The translations under genes were made by a program, and so were the position numbers. A stretch of 64,000 nucleotides of DNA from Flavobacterium rivuli WB 3.3-2 = DSM 21788 (GTDB lineage Bacteria; Bacteroidota; Bacteroidia; Flavobacteriales; Flavobacteriaceae). Shown piece after piece: positions 16,675 to 24,314 of the stretch (positions are counted from its first letter, which is position 1; every line of letters starts with the position of its first letter). The stretch covers positions 1 through 64,000 of the forward strand of contig NZ_KB899974.1 of the NCBI RefSeq assembly GCF_000378485.1. Direction: 5' to 3'. The notes under the pieces were generated by a model. That model did not search any database, had not been told where the DNA came from, and worked only from the letters and a program-made list of their open reading frames with translations.

Positions 16675-19107
16675 ATGAGATATTTAAAATTATTCCTCCC
16701 GGCAGCCATAATGGTACTACTTGCCGGTACGAACTTAAATGCACAGAATTTAAAACCAAGTGACAGGAACCAGCTTTTTGATAACGACTGGAAATTTTTT
16801 CTTGGAGATGACGCTAAGGCTGGATCTGTAGATTTTAAGGATGCCACATGGCGTAATGTAGATTTGCCACACGACTGGAGTGTAGAGGGTAACTTTAGCC
16901 CTGCAAATCCTATGGGTAACGATGGTGGTTATTTGCCTGCCGGTATAGGGTGGTACCGTAAATCGTTTGTAGTGCCTGCCGACTGGAAAGGTAAAAGCAT
17001 TTCTATTTATTTTGGCGGGGTTTATATGAGTTCAGAAGTTTTTATCAACGGGAAATCACTTGGGGTATATCCCTACGGGTATTCTTCGTTTAGCTACGAC
17101 CTTACGCCATATCTTGTCTATGGTAAAGAAAACACTATTGCCGTACGCGTAGATAATTCTAAACAAAAAAATTGCCGCTGGTATAGTGGGTCGGGCATTT
17201 ACCGCCACGTATGGCTTACTGCTACAAATAATATACATGTTGCACAATGGGGTACAGCCATTGCCACACCTAAAGTTTCTGTTAAAGAAGCAACTGTTGA
17301 GGTTACTACAACGATAAAAAACGAAACGGAAAAGCCACAGCGTATACGCATTAAAGCAGAACTATTTTCTGCCAATGCAAAAAAAACAGGAAATGTCTTT
17401 ACAGATGTTGACATTGCCGCTAACAGCGAAAAAGAAGTTAAGCAAACTATAAAGGTTTCTAAACCTGATTTATGGACACCCGAAACACCAAACCTATACG
17501 AGTGCAAAATTGAGGTCATACAGGAAAATAAGGTTGTAGATGCCGTAAGCAATAATTTTGGCATTCGGTCTATAGAGTTTTCGGCTGCAAATGGCTTTAG
17601 GCTAAACGGCAAAACGGTAAAAATTAATGGGGGCTGCGCCCACCATGATAATGGCTGCCTGGGTGCCGCTGCTTATGACAGGGCTGAGGTACGAAAGGTA
17701 GAACTGCTAAAAGCTGCCGGGTTTAACTTAGTACGTACGTCGCACAACCCGCCATCTGAAGCTTTTCTTGATGCCTGCGACAGGCTTGGCCTTTTAGTCG
17801 TTGATGAATCTTTTGATGGCTGGAGAACCAAGAAAACCGAATATGATTATTCATTATACTTTGATAAATGGTGGGAAAAAGATATTGCGGCTATGGTAAA
17901 GCGCGACCGCAACCACCCGTCTATAATTATGTGGAGTATTGGTAACGAAATTATAGAGCGCAAAGAACAGCAAGCTGTAGAAACGGCTAAAAAGCTTGCT
18001 AACGGTATTCGTAAATATGATACTACCCGCCCGGTAACATCGGCAATGACAACGTGGGATAAGGAGTGGGAAATGTTCGACCCGTTAATGGCTGCACATG
18101 ATGTTGCAGGGTATAACTACCAGCTGCACCACGCTCCGGACGATCACAAAAGAGTTCCATCGCGTGTTATCATACAAACAGAATCATACCCAAGGGATGC
18201 TTTTGCCAACTGGAAACTGGTTAATGATAATAGTTACATTATAGGCGATGTGGTTTGGACAGCAATGGATTATTTGGGAGAGTCGGGGATAGGTCGCTGG
18301 TTCTATTCCGGTGAAGTTACCGGCGAGCATTATGAGCGCGACATGTTTCCGTGGCATGGTGCATACTGTGGTGATATAGACCTTACCGGCTGGCGAAAGC
18401 CAATATCGCACTACAGGAGTATGCTGTACAATACAAACGAAAAGCTGTATATGGCAGTTCGCGAACCGGCTCCTGCCCCTTTAGATATTAAAGAAACACT
18501 ATGGTCAGTATGGCCTACTTGGGAAAGCTGGACGTGGCCCGGACATGAGCAAAAAAATATAGAGGTAGAGGTATATGCAAAATATCCTGCCGTAAGGCTT
18601 TACCTTAACGGAAAGCTGATAGGGGAGAAAGCTACTACAGAGAAAGAACAATTTAAGGCTACGTTTACCATACCGTATGAGGCAGGAGAACTAAAGGCTG
18701 TAGGTGTGAAAAACGGTAAAGAAACAGAATCTAAAATTTTAAAAACTGCTGGCAAGGCTGCCAAAATAAAACTGGTTGCCGACAGGAGAAATATAACTGC
18801 CGGTGGTCAGGATCTATCATACATCGCTGTAGAAATAACTGATGCAGCGGGTAACCTTGTGCCTAACGCAGATAACAGTATGGAATTTAAAATTAGCGGT
18901 GCCGGTGTTATAGCCGGACTTGATAATGCTAATCTTAAAGATACCGAATCTTATAGTATTACTACCCGCAAGGCATGGAATGGCCGCGTCATGGCAGTAA
19001 TTAAAAGTAGTAAAGCTAAAGGCGATATTACGCTAACTGTTAGCTCTGCGGGACTACCAGATGCTACCATAACAATTAAAGCTGAGGAGCCGGCTGCTGC
19101 CAGGTAA
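16675..19107 (+). CDS. secreted glycoside hydrolase family 2 beta-galactosidase
   Basis: The ATG at 16675 (810 aa) starts a signal peptide ending in LNAQ; 30 upstream in-frame residues lack signal character and are probably not translated. Domains in order: GH2 sugar-binding jelly roll (about 30-190), immunoglobulin-like domain (195-300), TIM barrel (300-610) with acid/base Glu425 in MWSIGNEI and nucleophile Glu503 in VIIQTESYP, a DUF4982-like domain (WPGHEQKNIEVEVYAKYPAV) and a C-terminal invasin/Big-like domain (ITAGGQDLSYIAVEITDAAG). It removes terminal beta-galactosides (or related sugars) from polysaccharides in the periplasm or at the surface. It has no carbohydrate-locus neighbours, unlike the SusCD locus at the right edge. 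Confidence 0.92.
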   Translation: MRYLKLFLPAAIMVLLAGTNLNAQNLKPSDRNQLFDNDWKFFLGDDAKAGSVDFKDATWRNVDLPHDWSVEGNFSPANPMGNDGGYLPAGIGWYRKSFVVPADWKGKSISIYFGGVYMSSEVFINGKSLGVYPYGYSSFSYDLTPYLVYGKENTIAVRVDNSKQKNCRWYSGSGIYRHVWLTATNNIHVAQWGTAIATPKVSVKEATVEVTTTIKNETEKPQRIRIKAELFSANAKKTGNVFTDVDIAANSEKEVKQTIKVSKPDLWTPETPNLYECKIEVIQENKVVDAVSNNFGIRSIEFSAANGFRLNGKTVKINGGCAHHDNGCLGAAAYDRAEVRKVELLKAAGFNLVRTSHNPPSEAFLDACDRLGLLVVDESFDGWRTKKTEYDYSLYFDKWWEKDIAAMVKRDRNHPSIIMWSIGNEIIERKEQQAVETAKKLANGIRKYDTTRPVTSAMTTWDKEWEMFDPLMAAHDVAGYNYQLHHAPDDHKRVPSRVIIQTESYPRDAFANWKLVNDNSYIIGDVVWTAMDYLGESGIGRWFYSGEVTGEHYERDMFPWHGAYCGDIDLTGWRKPISHYRSMLYNTNEKLYMAVREPAPAPLDIKETLWSVWPTWESWTWPGHEQKNIEVEVYAKYPAVRLYLNGKLIGEKATTEKEQFKATFTIPYEAGELKAVGVKNGKETESKILKTAGKAAKIKLVADRRNITAGGQDLSYIAVEITDAAGNLVPNADNSMEFKISGAGVIAGLDNANLKDTESYSITTRKAWNGRVMAVIKSSKAKGDITLTVSSAGLPDATITIKAEEPAAAR

Positions 19108-19156
19108 TGCCAATATTAAAGTATAATGTACCAAGCTTTATATTACCGCGTGTTTT

Positions 19157-19367
19157 TACCACAAAGTACGCGAGGTTTTTCACGAAGTACACCAGGTACG
19201 CGCTTCGCTTTTTAAGAACACAAGGCTGTATCTCAAATCTTTACAGCTTACTTTGTGCTACAGCCTTGTGTTCCCTGCATGCCTTGCATGCATTTTCATT
19301 ATACAGGCTATTTTGTAATCGTATCGCTTCGTTTACCCTGTGAAAAACCTGGTGCACTTTGTGGTTA
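19157..19367. repeat. nested inverted-repeat element (MITE/REP-like)
   Basis: Outer arms of about 27 bases (TACCACAAAGT... at 19157-19183 and its near-complement at 19340-19367) enclose perfect 14-bp inner arms AACACAAGGCTGTA (19217-19230) and TACAGCCTTGTGTT (19259-19272). A further GCATGC palindromic stretch lies at 19278-19291. No transposase frame is present. The form suggests a non-autonomous mobile or extragenic palindromic element inserted between the GH2 and kdsA genes. Confidence 0.7.
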
Positions 19368-19378
19368 ATATTACCTAT

Positions 19379-19417
19379 AAAAGGCCGAAGATCATAACGA
19401 TCTTCGGCCTTTTATAT
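19379..19417. terminator. bidirectional terminator between GH2 and kdsA
   Basis: AAAAGGCCGAAGATC (19379-19393) pairs perfectly with GATCTTCGGCCTTTT (19399-19413). A/T tracts on both sides suit termination of both convergent transcripts. Confidence 0.85.
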
Positions 19418-19435
19418 TTATTCGATTAAGTGCTG

Positions 19436-20257
19436 TTATTTAAACCCGTTTATAGTTTTGCGAATAGCCGTAAGGTTTTCCATAAGGCCTTCAAAATATT
19501 TAATGTCAAGCATGTTGGCACCGTCGCTCTTGGCATTAGCCGGATCAAAATGCGTTTCTATAAAAATACCGTCTACACCTGTAGCAATACCAGCACGGGC
19601 AATAGTCTCTATCATATCCGGCCTCCCGCCTGTAACACCGGCAGTCTGGTTAGGCTGCTGTAAAGAGTGGGTAACATCAAGAACGGTAGTTGCAAATTGT
19701 CTCATTGTAGGAATCCCCCTAAAGTCTACCACCATATCCTGATAGCCAAACATACTGCCCCTGTCGGTAACAATAACATTTTCGTTATGGCTGTCAAGCA
19801 CTTTCTGCACGGCGTGCTTCATACTTTCCGGGCTCATAAACTGGCCTTTTTTAAGGTTAACCGTTTTTCCTGTTTCGGCAGCAGCCACAACAAGGTCGGT
19901 TTGCCTAACAAGGAAAGCCGGTATCTGCAACACATCTACATACTCAGCGGCCATAGCGGCATCCTCATTAGTGTGGATATCTGTCACTGTGGGCACACCA
20001 AATGTTTCAGATACTTTACGTAAAATTTTAAGTGCTTTCTCGTCGCCTATACCGCTAAAGCTGTCTATGCGCGAGCGGTTCGCTTTTTTAAACGAGCCTT
20101 TAAAAATATAAGGTATCTGTAGCCTGTCGGTTACTTTTACAATAGTTTCGGCAATACGCAGCGCCATTTCTTCGCCCTCAATGGCACACGGGCCTGCAAG
20201 TAAAAAGAAATTTCCGCTATCGGTATTTTTAATTTGTGGTATATTATGTAAGTTCAT
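19436..20257 (-). CDS. kdsA: 3-deoxy-8-phosphooctulonate synthase (KDO8P synthase)
   Basis: The 273-residue enzyme condenses phosphoenolpyruvate with arabinose 5-phosphate to give KDO 8-phosphate for the lipopolysaccharide inner core. Family signatures include LLAGPCAIEGEEMALRIAE, IFKGSFKKANRSR, GIGDEKALKIL, VPTVTDIH, VDVLQIPAFLVRQTDLV, VNLKKGQFMSPESM and VTDRGSMFGY. The length and start at 20257 fit the family. A TATCTTTG -7 element lies at 20278-20285 on the minus strand. The gene is followed by a bidirectional terminator. Confidence 0.97.
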   Translation of the reverse strand: MNLHNIPQIKNTDSGNFFLLAGPCAIEGEEMALRIAETIVKVTDRLQIPYIFKGSFKKANRSRIDSFSGIGDEKALKILRKVSETFGVPTVTDIHTNEDAAMAAEYVDVLQIPAFLVRQTDLVVAAAETGKTVNLKKGQFMSPESMKHAVQKVLDSHNENVIVTDRGSMFGYQDMVVDFRGIPTMRQFATTVLDVTHSLQQPNQTAGVTGGRPDMIETIARAGIATGVDGIFIETHFDPANAKSDGANMLDIKYFEGLMENLTAIRKTINGFK

Positions 20258-20277
20258 TGTTGTGTTTTAAATCAATG

Positions 20278-20285
20278 CAAAGATA
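20278..20285 (-). promoter_or_regulatory. -7 promoter element of kdsA
   Basis: On the minus strand TATCTTTG matches TAnnTTTG exactly, 20 bases before the kdsA start. No clear -33 element was found. Confidence 0.6.
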
Positions 20286-20320
20286 AAGATAAAATAGCGA
20301 TTATATACTAAGAGGTTTTT

Positions 20321-20375
20321 ACCACGAATTGCACAAATTATCACTAATTTTTCACGAGAGATTTGTGATGATTGG
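20321..20375. repeat. degenerate intergenic repeat, CCACGAATT family copy 1
   Basis: CCACGAATTGCACAAATTA near 20322 matches a second copy at 22089 (CCACGAATTACACAAATTT). TTCACGAG and a GATGATTGG tail follow. Comparable extragenic repeats are known to be scattered in Flavobacteriaceae genomes. Confidence 0.55.
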
Positions 20376-20395
20376 TTTATTAGCGGTAAGTAATA

Positions 20396-20854
20396 TTATT
20401 TTATTACGCGTATTCCAAAACCTTTAGGTGCAAGTACTTTACCTTTTTCGTAAAGGTTAATGTAAATAAGTTTAGGTTCGGTTAATCCCTCCCAGGTAAC
20501 TTCATAGATATCAAGAACCCCGGCACCCATTTCGTTCTTTTTAGAAGGGAAAGGGCAGCAGGTATCAGTTTTTTTGTAGGTCAGCTTTTCTCCGTTGGGG
20601 CCCGACAGCGCACCAAAGTATCGCTTAACGTTAATCTCTGCAGTTTGTATGGGCAGGAAACCAAGGTTAATGGGGTAATCCTGGTCGTAACCGTATTTTT
20701 TATCGCTGCTAACCTCTGTAATAACAAAAGTTTTCTCTTTAGATAGCGCCGGCATAATAGCAGTATCGTCTATATTACGAATGGTATTACGCGTACTGGT
20801 GCATGACGTTAACGCTAATAGTAAAAAGCAGGATGACAGCAGGAATTTTTTCAT
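20396..20854 (-). CDS. small conserved lipoprotein of unknown function, next to kdsA
   Basis: A 152-residue protein with a clear SPII signal (MKKFLLSSCFLLLALTSC). The mature part shows TFVITEVSSDKKYGYDQDYP, IQTAEINVKRYFGALSGPNG, a CC pair (TDTCCPFPSKK) and KLIYINLYEKGKVLAPKGF. It has no aldolase features; homologs next to kdsA may carry an inherited KDO-synthase name, which the sequence does not support. Its own -7 element and its 140-base distance from kdsA indicate independent expression. Function is unknown; an outer-membrane or periplasmic location is inferred from the lipobox. Confidence 0.8.
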   Translation of the reverse strand: MKKFLLSSCFLLLALTSCTSTRNTIRNIDDTAIMPALSKEKTFVITEVSSDKKYGYDQDYPINLGFLPIQTAEINVKRYFGALSGPNGEKLTYKKTDTCCPFPSKKNEMGAGVLDIYEVTWEGLTEPKLIYINLYEKGKVLAPKGFGIRVIK

Positions 20855-20876
20855 ATTGGTTTTTTGATTTTCATAT

Positions 20877-20884
20877 CAAAGTTA
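20877..20884 (-). promoter_or_regulatory. -7 promoter element of the small lipoprotein gene
   Basis: On the minus strand TAACTTTG matches TAnnTTTG exactly, 22 bases before the ATG. Confidence 0.6.
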
Positions 20885-20920
20885 AATATTTTTTTTGATG
20901 GAACACGGATGATTATAAAA

Positions 20921-21034
20921 ATGGAACGCGGATGACGTGGATTTTAGCAGATCTTCACAGATTTTAAACTCAGACAATGGTTTGACAAATGAAGTATCAG
21001 GTCATCTGCTAAATTTATGTCGCCCGAGTTCCAT
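20921..21034. repeat. imperfect inverted repeat, GGAACGCGGATGAC family
   Basis: The left arm at 20921-20952 (ATGGAACGCGGATGAC then TTTTAGCAGAT) is answered by the right arm at 21004-21034 (ATCTGCTAAA then GAGTTCCAT). A partial direct copy (GATGGAACACGGATGAT) lies just upstream at 20898. This resembles dispersed extragenic palindromes of Bacteroidota. Confidence 0.6.
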
Positions 21035-21045
21035 CATTCCTAATG

Positions 21046-21075
21046 TTTACCGCGTTTCATTTATTACTATTTTTG
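21046..21075 (+). promoter_or_regulatory. promoter of the YeeE/YedE pair
   Basis: TTTA (21046-21049), an 18-base spacer and TATTTTTG (21068-21075) fit the Bacteroidota -33/-7 pattern, 18 bases before the ATG at 21094. Confidence 0.6.
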
Positions 21076-21093
21076 CAGCAAAATAAAATCATC

Positions 21094-21660
21094 ATGGATA
21101 TTTTTTACGGTACCTGGCCGTGGTATGTGTCGGGATTCCTTATAGGTTCGGTTATGCTACTTCTGGTATATTTTGGTAAAACATTTGGTATGTCGTCTAA
21201 CCTGCGTACTATGTGTACCATTCTTGGTGCAGGAAAAACGTCTGACTTTTTCAGGTTTGACTGGAAGGCACAACGCTGGAACCTTGCCGTGGTGCTTGGC
21301 GCTATGCTTGGTGGCTTTATTGCCGTTACTTATTTAAGTGATCCAAATGTACCTACGGTAATGCTAAACCCAACTACTGTTACTGAATTACAGCAAATGC
21401 ATATTGATGCGCCCGATGGTAAATTAATACCCGATGCTTTAAGCAGTGCCGATGCTATACAATCGCCAAAAGTATTAGCGATATTGCTAATCGGCGGATT
21501 GTTAGTAGGCTTTGGTACGCGTTATGCCGGTGGGTGTACATCTGGCCATGCAATTACAGGTTTAAGTAATTTACAGTTACCATCGTTAATTGCTGTTATA
21601 GGCTTTTTTATAGGCGGTCTACTAATGTCGTGGATTTTGTTACCGCTAATTTTAAAATAG
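21094..21660 (+). CDS. YeeE/YedE family transporter, N-terminal half subunit
   Basis: The ATG at 21094 (MDIFYGTWPWYVSG, 188 aa) is preferred because it follows the promoter; the longer frame would start inside it. At least four hydrophobic helices are visible, and the family motif GGCTSGHAITG sits in the second half. YeeE/YedE (sulphur transport domain) proteins move thiosulfate or related sulfur compounds through conserved cysteines. This protein carries only one half of a full-length transporter and is followed after seven bases by the complementary half, the PmpA/PmpB-like arrangement. Confidence 0.88.
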   Translation: MDIFYGTWPWYVSGFLIGSVMLLLVYFGKTFGMSSNLRTMCTILGAGKTSDFFRFDWKAQRWNLAVVLGAMLGGFIAVTYLSDPNVPTVMLNPTTVTELQQMHIDAPDGKLIPDALSSADAIQSPKVLAILLIGGLLVGFGTRYAGGCTSGHAITGLSNLQLPSLIAVIGFFIGGLLMSWILLPLILK

Positions 21661-21667
21661 AAACAAC

Positions 21668-22081
21668 ATGAAATTTATAAAATATATACTGGTGGGATTG
21701 CTTTTTGGGATTGTACTAACCAAATCTGAAGCGGTATCGTGGTACCGTATTTACGAGATGTTTCACTTTCAGTCGTTTCACATGTTTGGCATTATAGGCA
21801 CGGCAGTGTTTGTTGGAGTAATTGGTCTACAACTTTTCAAGAGAAGCAAATTAAAAGACATTGATGGACAACCTATAATTTTAGCCGACAAAGAAAAAGG
21901 CTTTACCCGATACCTTATAGGGGGCCTATTGTTTGGTTTGGGCTGGGGGCTTGTGGGCACCTGCCCCGGGCCTATATTTATATTAATAGGAGCAGGTTTT
22001 TGGGGGATTGGTATAGTATTAATAGGCGCTTTACTGGGAACATATTTATACGGATTGCTAAAGAATAAGCTGCCCCATTAA
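21668..22081 (+). CDS. YeeE/YedE family (DUF6691-like) transporter, C-terminal half subunit
   Basis: This 137-residue protein has four predicted helices and the companion motif GTCPGPIFILIGAG, with the conserved Cys opposite the GGCTSGH of its partner. It is translated seven bases after the first half, so the two subunits should form one sulfur-compound channel in the inner membrane. No rhodanese, ArsR regulator or persulfide dioxygenase lies nearby, although those often accompany such pairs. Confidence 0.87.
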   Translation: MKFIKYILVGLLFGIVLTKSEAVSWYRIYEMFHFQSFHMFGIIGTAVFVGVIGLQLFKRSKLKDIDGQPIILADKEKGFTRYLIGGLLFGLGWGLVGTCPGPIFILIGAGFWGIGIVLIGALLGTYLYGLLKNKLPH

Positions 22082-22088
22082 AAGTTAG

Positions 22089-22131
22089 CCACGAATTACA
22101 CAAATTTTCCCGAATTTCATTAGGGATTGGC
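22089..22131. repeat. degenerate intergenic repeat, CCACGAATT family copy 2
   Basis: CCACGAATTACACAAATTT followed by CCCGAATTTC and GGGATTGG resembles the copy at 20321. AAATTTGTG at 22150 could be the answering arm of CACAAATTT at 22100. Confidence 0.55.
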
Positions 22132-22174
22132 AAAGTAAACTTACTTGTAGAAATTTGTGTTTAGCTCTAAAATA

Positions 22175-22936
22175 TTACAACTTAAAAATAAGCTTGTTTT
22201 GCTTTCCTAAAGAGCTTTGTGTAACAGCGGTAGGCTTAAAGCCATAGTGATCAACTATTTTTTCTTTGAGGTCTTTAAATTCTTTTGGATTTAAAGAAGG
22301 GTCTAACCGTACAGATGATATGAACTCTAAAGGGGCTATTTTTATCCTGCATATCCTTTCATTTTTAGCATCAATAAGGCGTTTGTCGGGGATGCTTAAC
22401 AGGCGTACTTCATTTTCATATTTATACGATTTACGTTTTAGGAGTAACGACTGTACATGCTCATCATTAATTTCATCCGACTGCAGGCATTTAATATACT
22501 CCTTGTTTTTAGGCAATTGTAATAAGTCTTTCTGGGTAAGGTAATCGACTACACCATAATAAAAATCACCTTTATTATTATATGATAGTTGATTTAGCCT
22601 GTCTAAATGCGTTGTAATGCGCACACCGGGATGGCGCATGGTAATACCATTATCATCGGGTTTTGTAGTATATATTTGCCAAAGCGCATAAGAGTCTTCG
22701 TCATAGCTCCAGCACTGCCCATAAATTTTATCTTTAGCAGGATGCTCAAACGGAACGCCGTTTTTTATAATACGCGCATTAAAGATAATATTTTCCATAG
22801 GGTCTGTCCAGCACTTAGGCTGTACCATTACGATCTCTTTATTATCCAATATCTGGAAAAAACGGTCGAGCAATTCAATACGGTGCAGGTAGGGGCGTAG
22901 TTGTAATTGTTTATTGAGTTCTCCTATCCGTTTCAT
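22175..22936 (-). CDS. DUF2971-like protein
   Basis: A soluble 253-residue protein without signal or membrane helices. The pattern YLHRIELLDRFFQILDNKEI, CWTDPMEN, IYGQCWSYDEDSYALWQIYT and a late basic strand KRKSYKYENEVRLLSI corresponds to the DUF2971 layout (entry helix, N-D-P/W-T-D-P motif, C-x-S plus A-x-W-x-x-Y motif, EVR motif). The family's function is not established; members often occur in accessory regions. It is monocistronic here. I would not assign an activity. Confidence 0.7.
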   Translation of the reverse strand: MKRIGELNKQLQLRPYLHRIELLDRFFQILDNKEIVMVQPKCWTDPMENIIFNARIIKNGVPFEHPAKDKIYGQCWSYDEDSYALWQIYTTKPDDNGITMRHPGVRITTHLDRLNQLSYNNKGDFYYGVVDYLTQKDLLQLPKNKEYIKCLQSDEINDEHVQSLLLKRKSYKYENEVRLLSIPDKRLIDAKNERICRIKIAPLEFISSVRLDPSLNPKEFKDLKEKIVDHYGFKPTAVTQSSLGKQNKLIFKL

Positions 22937-23002
22937 AAAATTGCGGGTTATAAATTATGTTTGAGGTAATAAAAATACATTTTTTAAATTTACCTTATGC
23001 TG

Positions 23003-23038
23003 TAAAAATAGAAGGCTGCCAAAATAATTCAGCAGCCT
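23003..23038 (-). terminator. terminator of the riboswitch-controlled gene
   Basis: AGGCTGCC (23013-23020) pairs with GGCTGCT-type bases at 23032-23038; on the minus strand TCTATTTTT follows. Confidence 0.75.
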
Positions 23039-23063
23039 CATCAATTGTTTTTTAAATTTAAAA

Positions 23064-23603
23064 TTACTCTTTGATAACCTTTTGTACAGATGAGCCTTTT
23101 GCCGTACTTACTTTTACAAAATAAATTCCCGCTCTTAGATCGCTAACATCTAAATTGGTAGTGGCATTAAATGATTTTACAGTTTGGCCTACGCCGTTTA
23201 TAATTGCAGTGTTAATAATGGCATCTTCGGTTTTAAGCGTAAGTACATTTTTTACAGGGTTAGGGTATGCCGTAAATAAATTTTTACCGGTATGGTTTAC
23301 ACCGGCTGTATTGTCCTGCGCTGCGGTAGGTATAAACGGCCTGCGTGCATTTGCATTGCCAAAGCTTGTACCAAACCATGCACCATTAGTTAATGCTGTC
23401 TGTAAGTCATTGTTTACAACCCAGTCAGACATATCGGTTCCGCTAAAGTTTTTCCATGAAGCGGTTTCGTTTAAAGTTCCTGTAAGTTCATTGTAGGTAA
23501 TTGCTGTTATAGCATTATCTGTAATAGTAATTTCAAGATTTGTATCGGCATCAGCTATACGTGTAAGTGCTTGCTGGGCTGTAAGAGTACCGCTATAACG
23601 CAC
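23064..23603 (-). CDS. C-terminal fragment: second domain plus T9SS sorting domain
   Basis: The 179-residue open frame from an internal ATG begins inside the second domain (RYSGTLTAQQALTRIADADT) and lacks both its first strands and a signal peptide. It could not be exported on its own, so independent translation is unlikely to be useful. The end carries the type A T9SS signal with YPNPV, LRAGIYFVKVS and VQKVI. I read it as the 3' part of the interrupted gene. Confidence 0.45.
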   Translation of the reverse strand: MRYSGTLTAQQALTRIADADTNLEITITDNAITAITYNELTGTLNETASWKNFSGTDMSDWVVNNDLQTALTNGAWFGTSFGNANARRPFIPTAAQDNTAGVNHTGKNLFTAYPNPVKNVLTLKTEDAIINTAIINGVGQTVKSFNATTNLDVSDLRAGIYFVKVSTAKGSSVQKVIKE

Positions 23604-23687
23604 TCCCCATGCAAAGGTTACGGGAGCTTCGCCGGGTGCATTAAAATCGATTACAATTACCGATTCGTTTTCTCCCTCGCCAATCCA

Positions 23688-24203
23688 TTAGGTAACATCT
23701 TCATTGCTAAACCACAGCGAACTGTAGGCAGGATAGGTTACAGTAGGCATTAGTGGGCCTTCGTCTCCCATAAAACCATACGATACTCCGTACCAACGGC
23801 TGTTTAATAATGGCTCTGATATTCCCTGGTTAGGCTGCATGTCCTGTGCAGTGTCGCCAGACCATGTGCTCCACCAGTCCGGCTGTCCTTGTAAACGAAT
23901 ATGGTTATTGTAGATAATATCTTCAAGAAACCCTATGTTACTTTGGGCAAAAGTAAAATTAGGTTCGGCGGTGGCCACTGCCTGTATCAAATCCGCAAAA
24001 GTAAGTTCTGTATCTGCCGGATAATGGTACCCAAAAGCAAAAGACGGATCTGTAGTACCATCCCTGAAATCAACAACCAAGATTGCGTTTTGAGATCCTT
24101 CGCCTACCCAAAACTTAACATCGTCCTGAGAAAACTGGGCTGATAGTTTTGATGAAAAAGTTAGTAAAAAGAGAAACAGTGAAATAGTAAAAATTCTTTT
24201 CAT
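23688..24203 (-). CDS. N-terminal fragment: signal peptide plus first WVGEG domain
   Basis: If the TAA is real, translation from the riboswitch leader yields this 171-residue product: a signal peptide and one complete copy of the repeated domain (WVGEG, LVVDFRDG, FAFGYHYP, FLEDIIYNNH, WWSTWSG, RWYGVSYG). Lacking the T9SS C-terminal signal, it would stop in the periplasm. Domain function is not known to me; the tryptophan-rich, secreted character suits ligand binding. Confidence is for the reading frame, not for a role. Confidence 0.6.
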   Translation of the reverse strand: MKRIFTISLFLFLLTFSSKLSAQFSQDDVKFWVGEGSQNAILVVDFRDGTTDPSFAFGYHYPADTELTFADLIQAVATAEPNFTFAQSNIGFLEDIIYNNHIRLQGQPDWWSTWSGDTAQDMQPNQGISEPLLNSRWYGVSYGFMGDEGPLMPTVTYPAYSSLWFSNEDVT

Positions 24204-24259
24204 TCTATGGTTTATTTAGTTATTTACAACAAATACCAGGAATAAAAAAACAGAAAGAG

Positions 24260-24314
24260 GTGCTTTACCATGCATGGTAAAGCTTTACTTTCCATGCCTT
24301 TATCCTGAAAGCAC
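24260..24314 (-). promoter_or_regulatory. riboswitch expression platform with overlapping palindromes
   Basis: A perfect 22-bp palindrome spans 24262-24283 (GCTTTACCATG and its complement). It overlaps a 12-bp palindrome GTAAAGCTTTAC at 24277-24288, a GCATGG/CCATGC pairing across 24270-24297, and GTGCTTT (24260-24266) with AAAGCAC (24308-24314). These pairings exclude each other, as expected for a ligand-controlled switch. On the minus strand a seven-T run follows about ten bases after the last arm. Confidence 0.65.

Larger units (their letters stand above)
23064..24203 (-). pseudogene. duplicated-domain T9SS surface protein interrupted by an in-frame TAA, under a cobalamin riboswitch
   Basis: From 24203 to 23064 there is one reading frame (379 codons plus stop) broken only by TAA at 23690-23688. 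Before the stop: signal peptide (MKRIFTISLFLFLLTFSSKL) and a domain starting DDVKFWVGEGSQNAILVVDF and ending RWYGVSYGFMGDEGPLMPT. After the stop the frame continues with WIGEGENESVIVIDF and ends AWFGTSFGNANARRPFIPT, a second copy of the same domain, then a type A T9SS sorting domain (AYPNPVKNVLTLKTEDAI, GIYFVKVSTAKGSSVQKVI). The alignment shows EDV-T-stop-WIGEG against DDV-K-F-WVGEG, so a one-base change from a Tyr codon would explain the stop. The cobalamin riboswitch upstream implies a surface role in B12 acquisition or a B12-regulated process. It is either a recent pseudogene, a sequencing error, or expressed as a truncated single-domain protein. Confidence 0.8.

Noticed and set aside
20396..20854. 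The small lipoprotein as a second KDO-8-phosphate synthase or aldolase
   Set aside because: It has a lipobox and no TIM-barrel motifs; only its position near kdsA would suggest this name.
23604..23690. The in-frame TAA as programmed recoding (selenocysteine or pyrrolysine)
   Set aside because: Those use TGA or TAG; TAA has no such known use, and no SECIS-like structure was evident.
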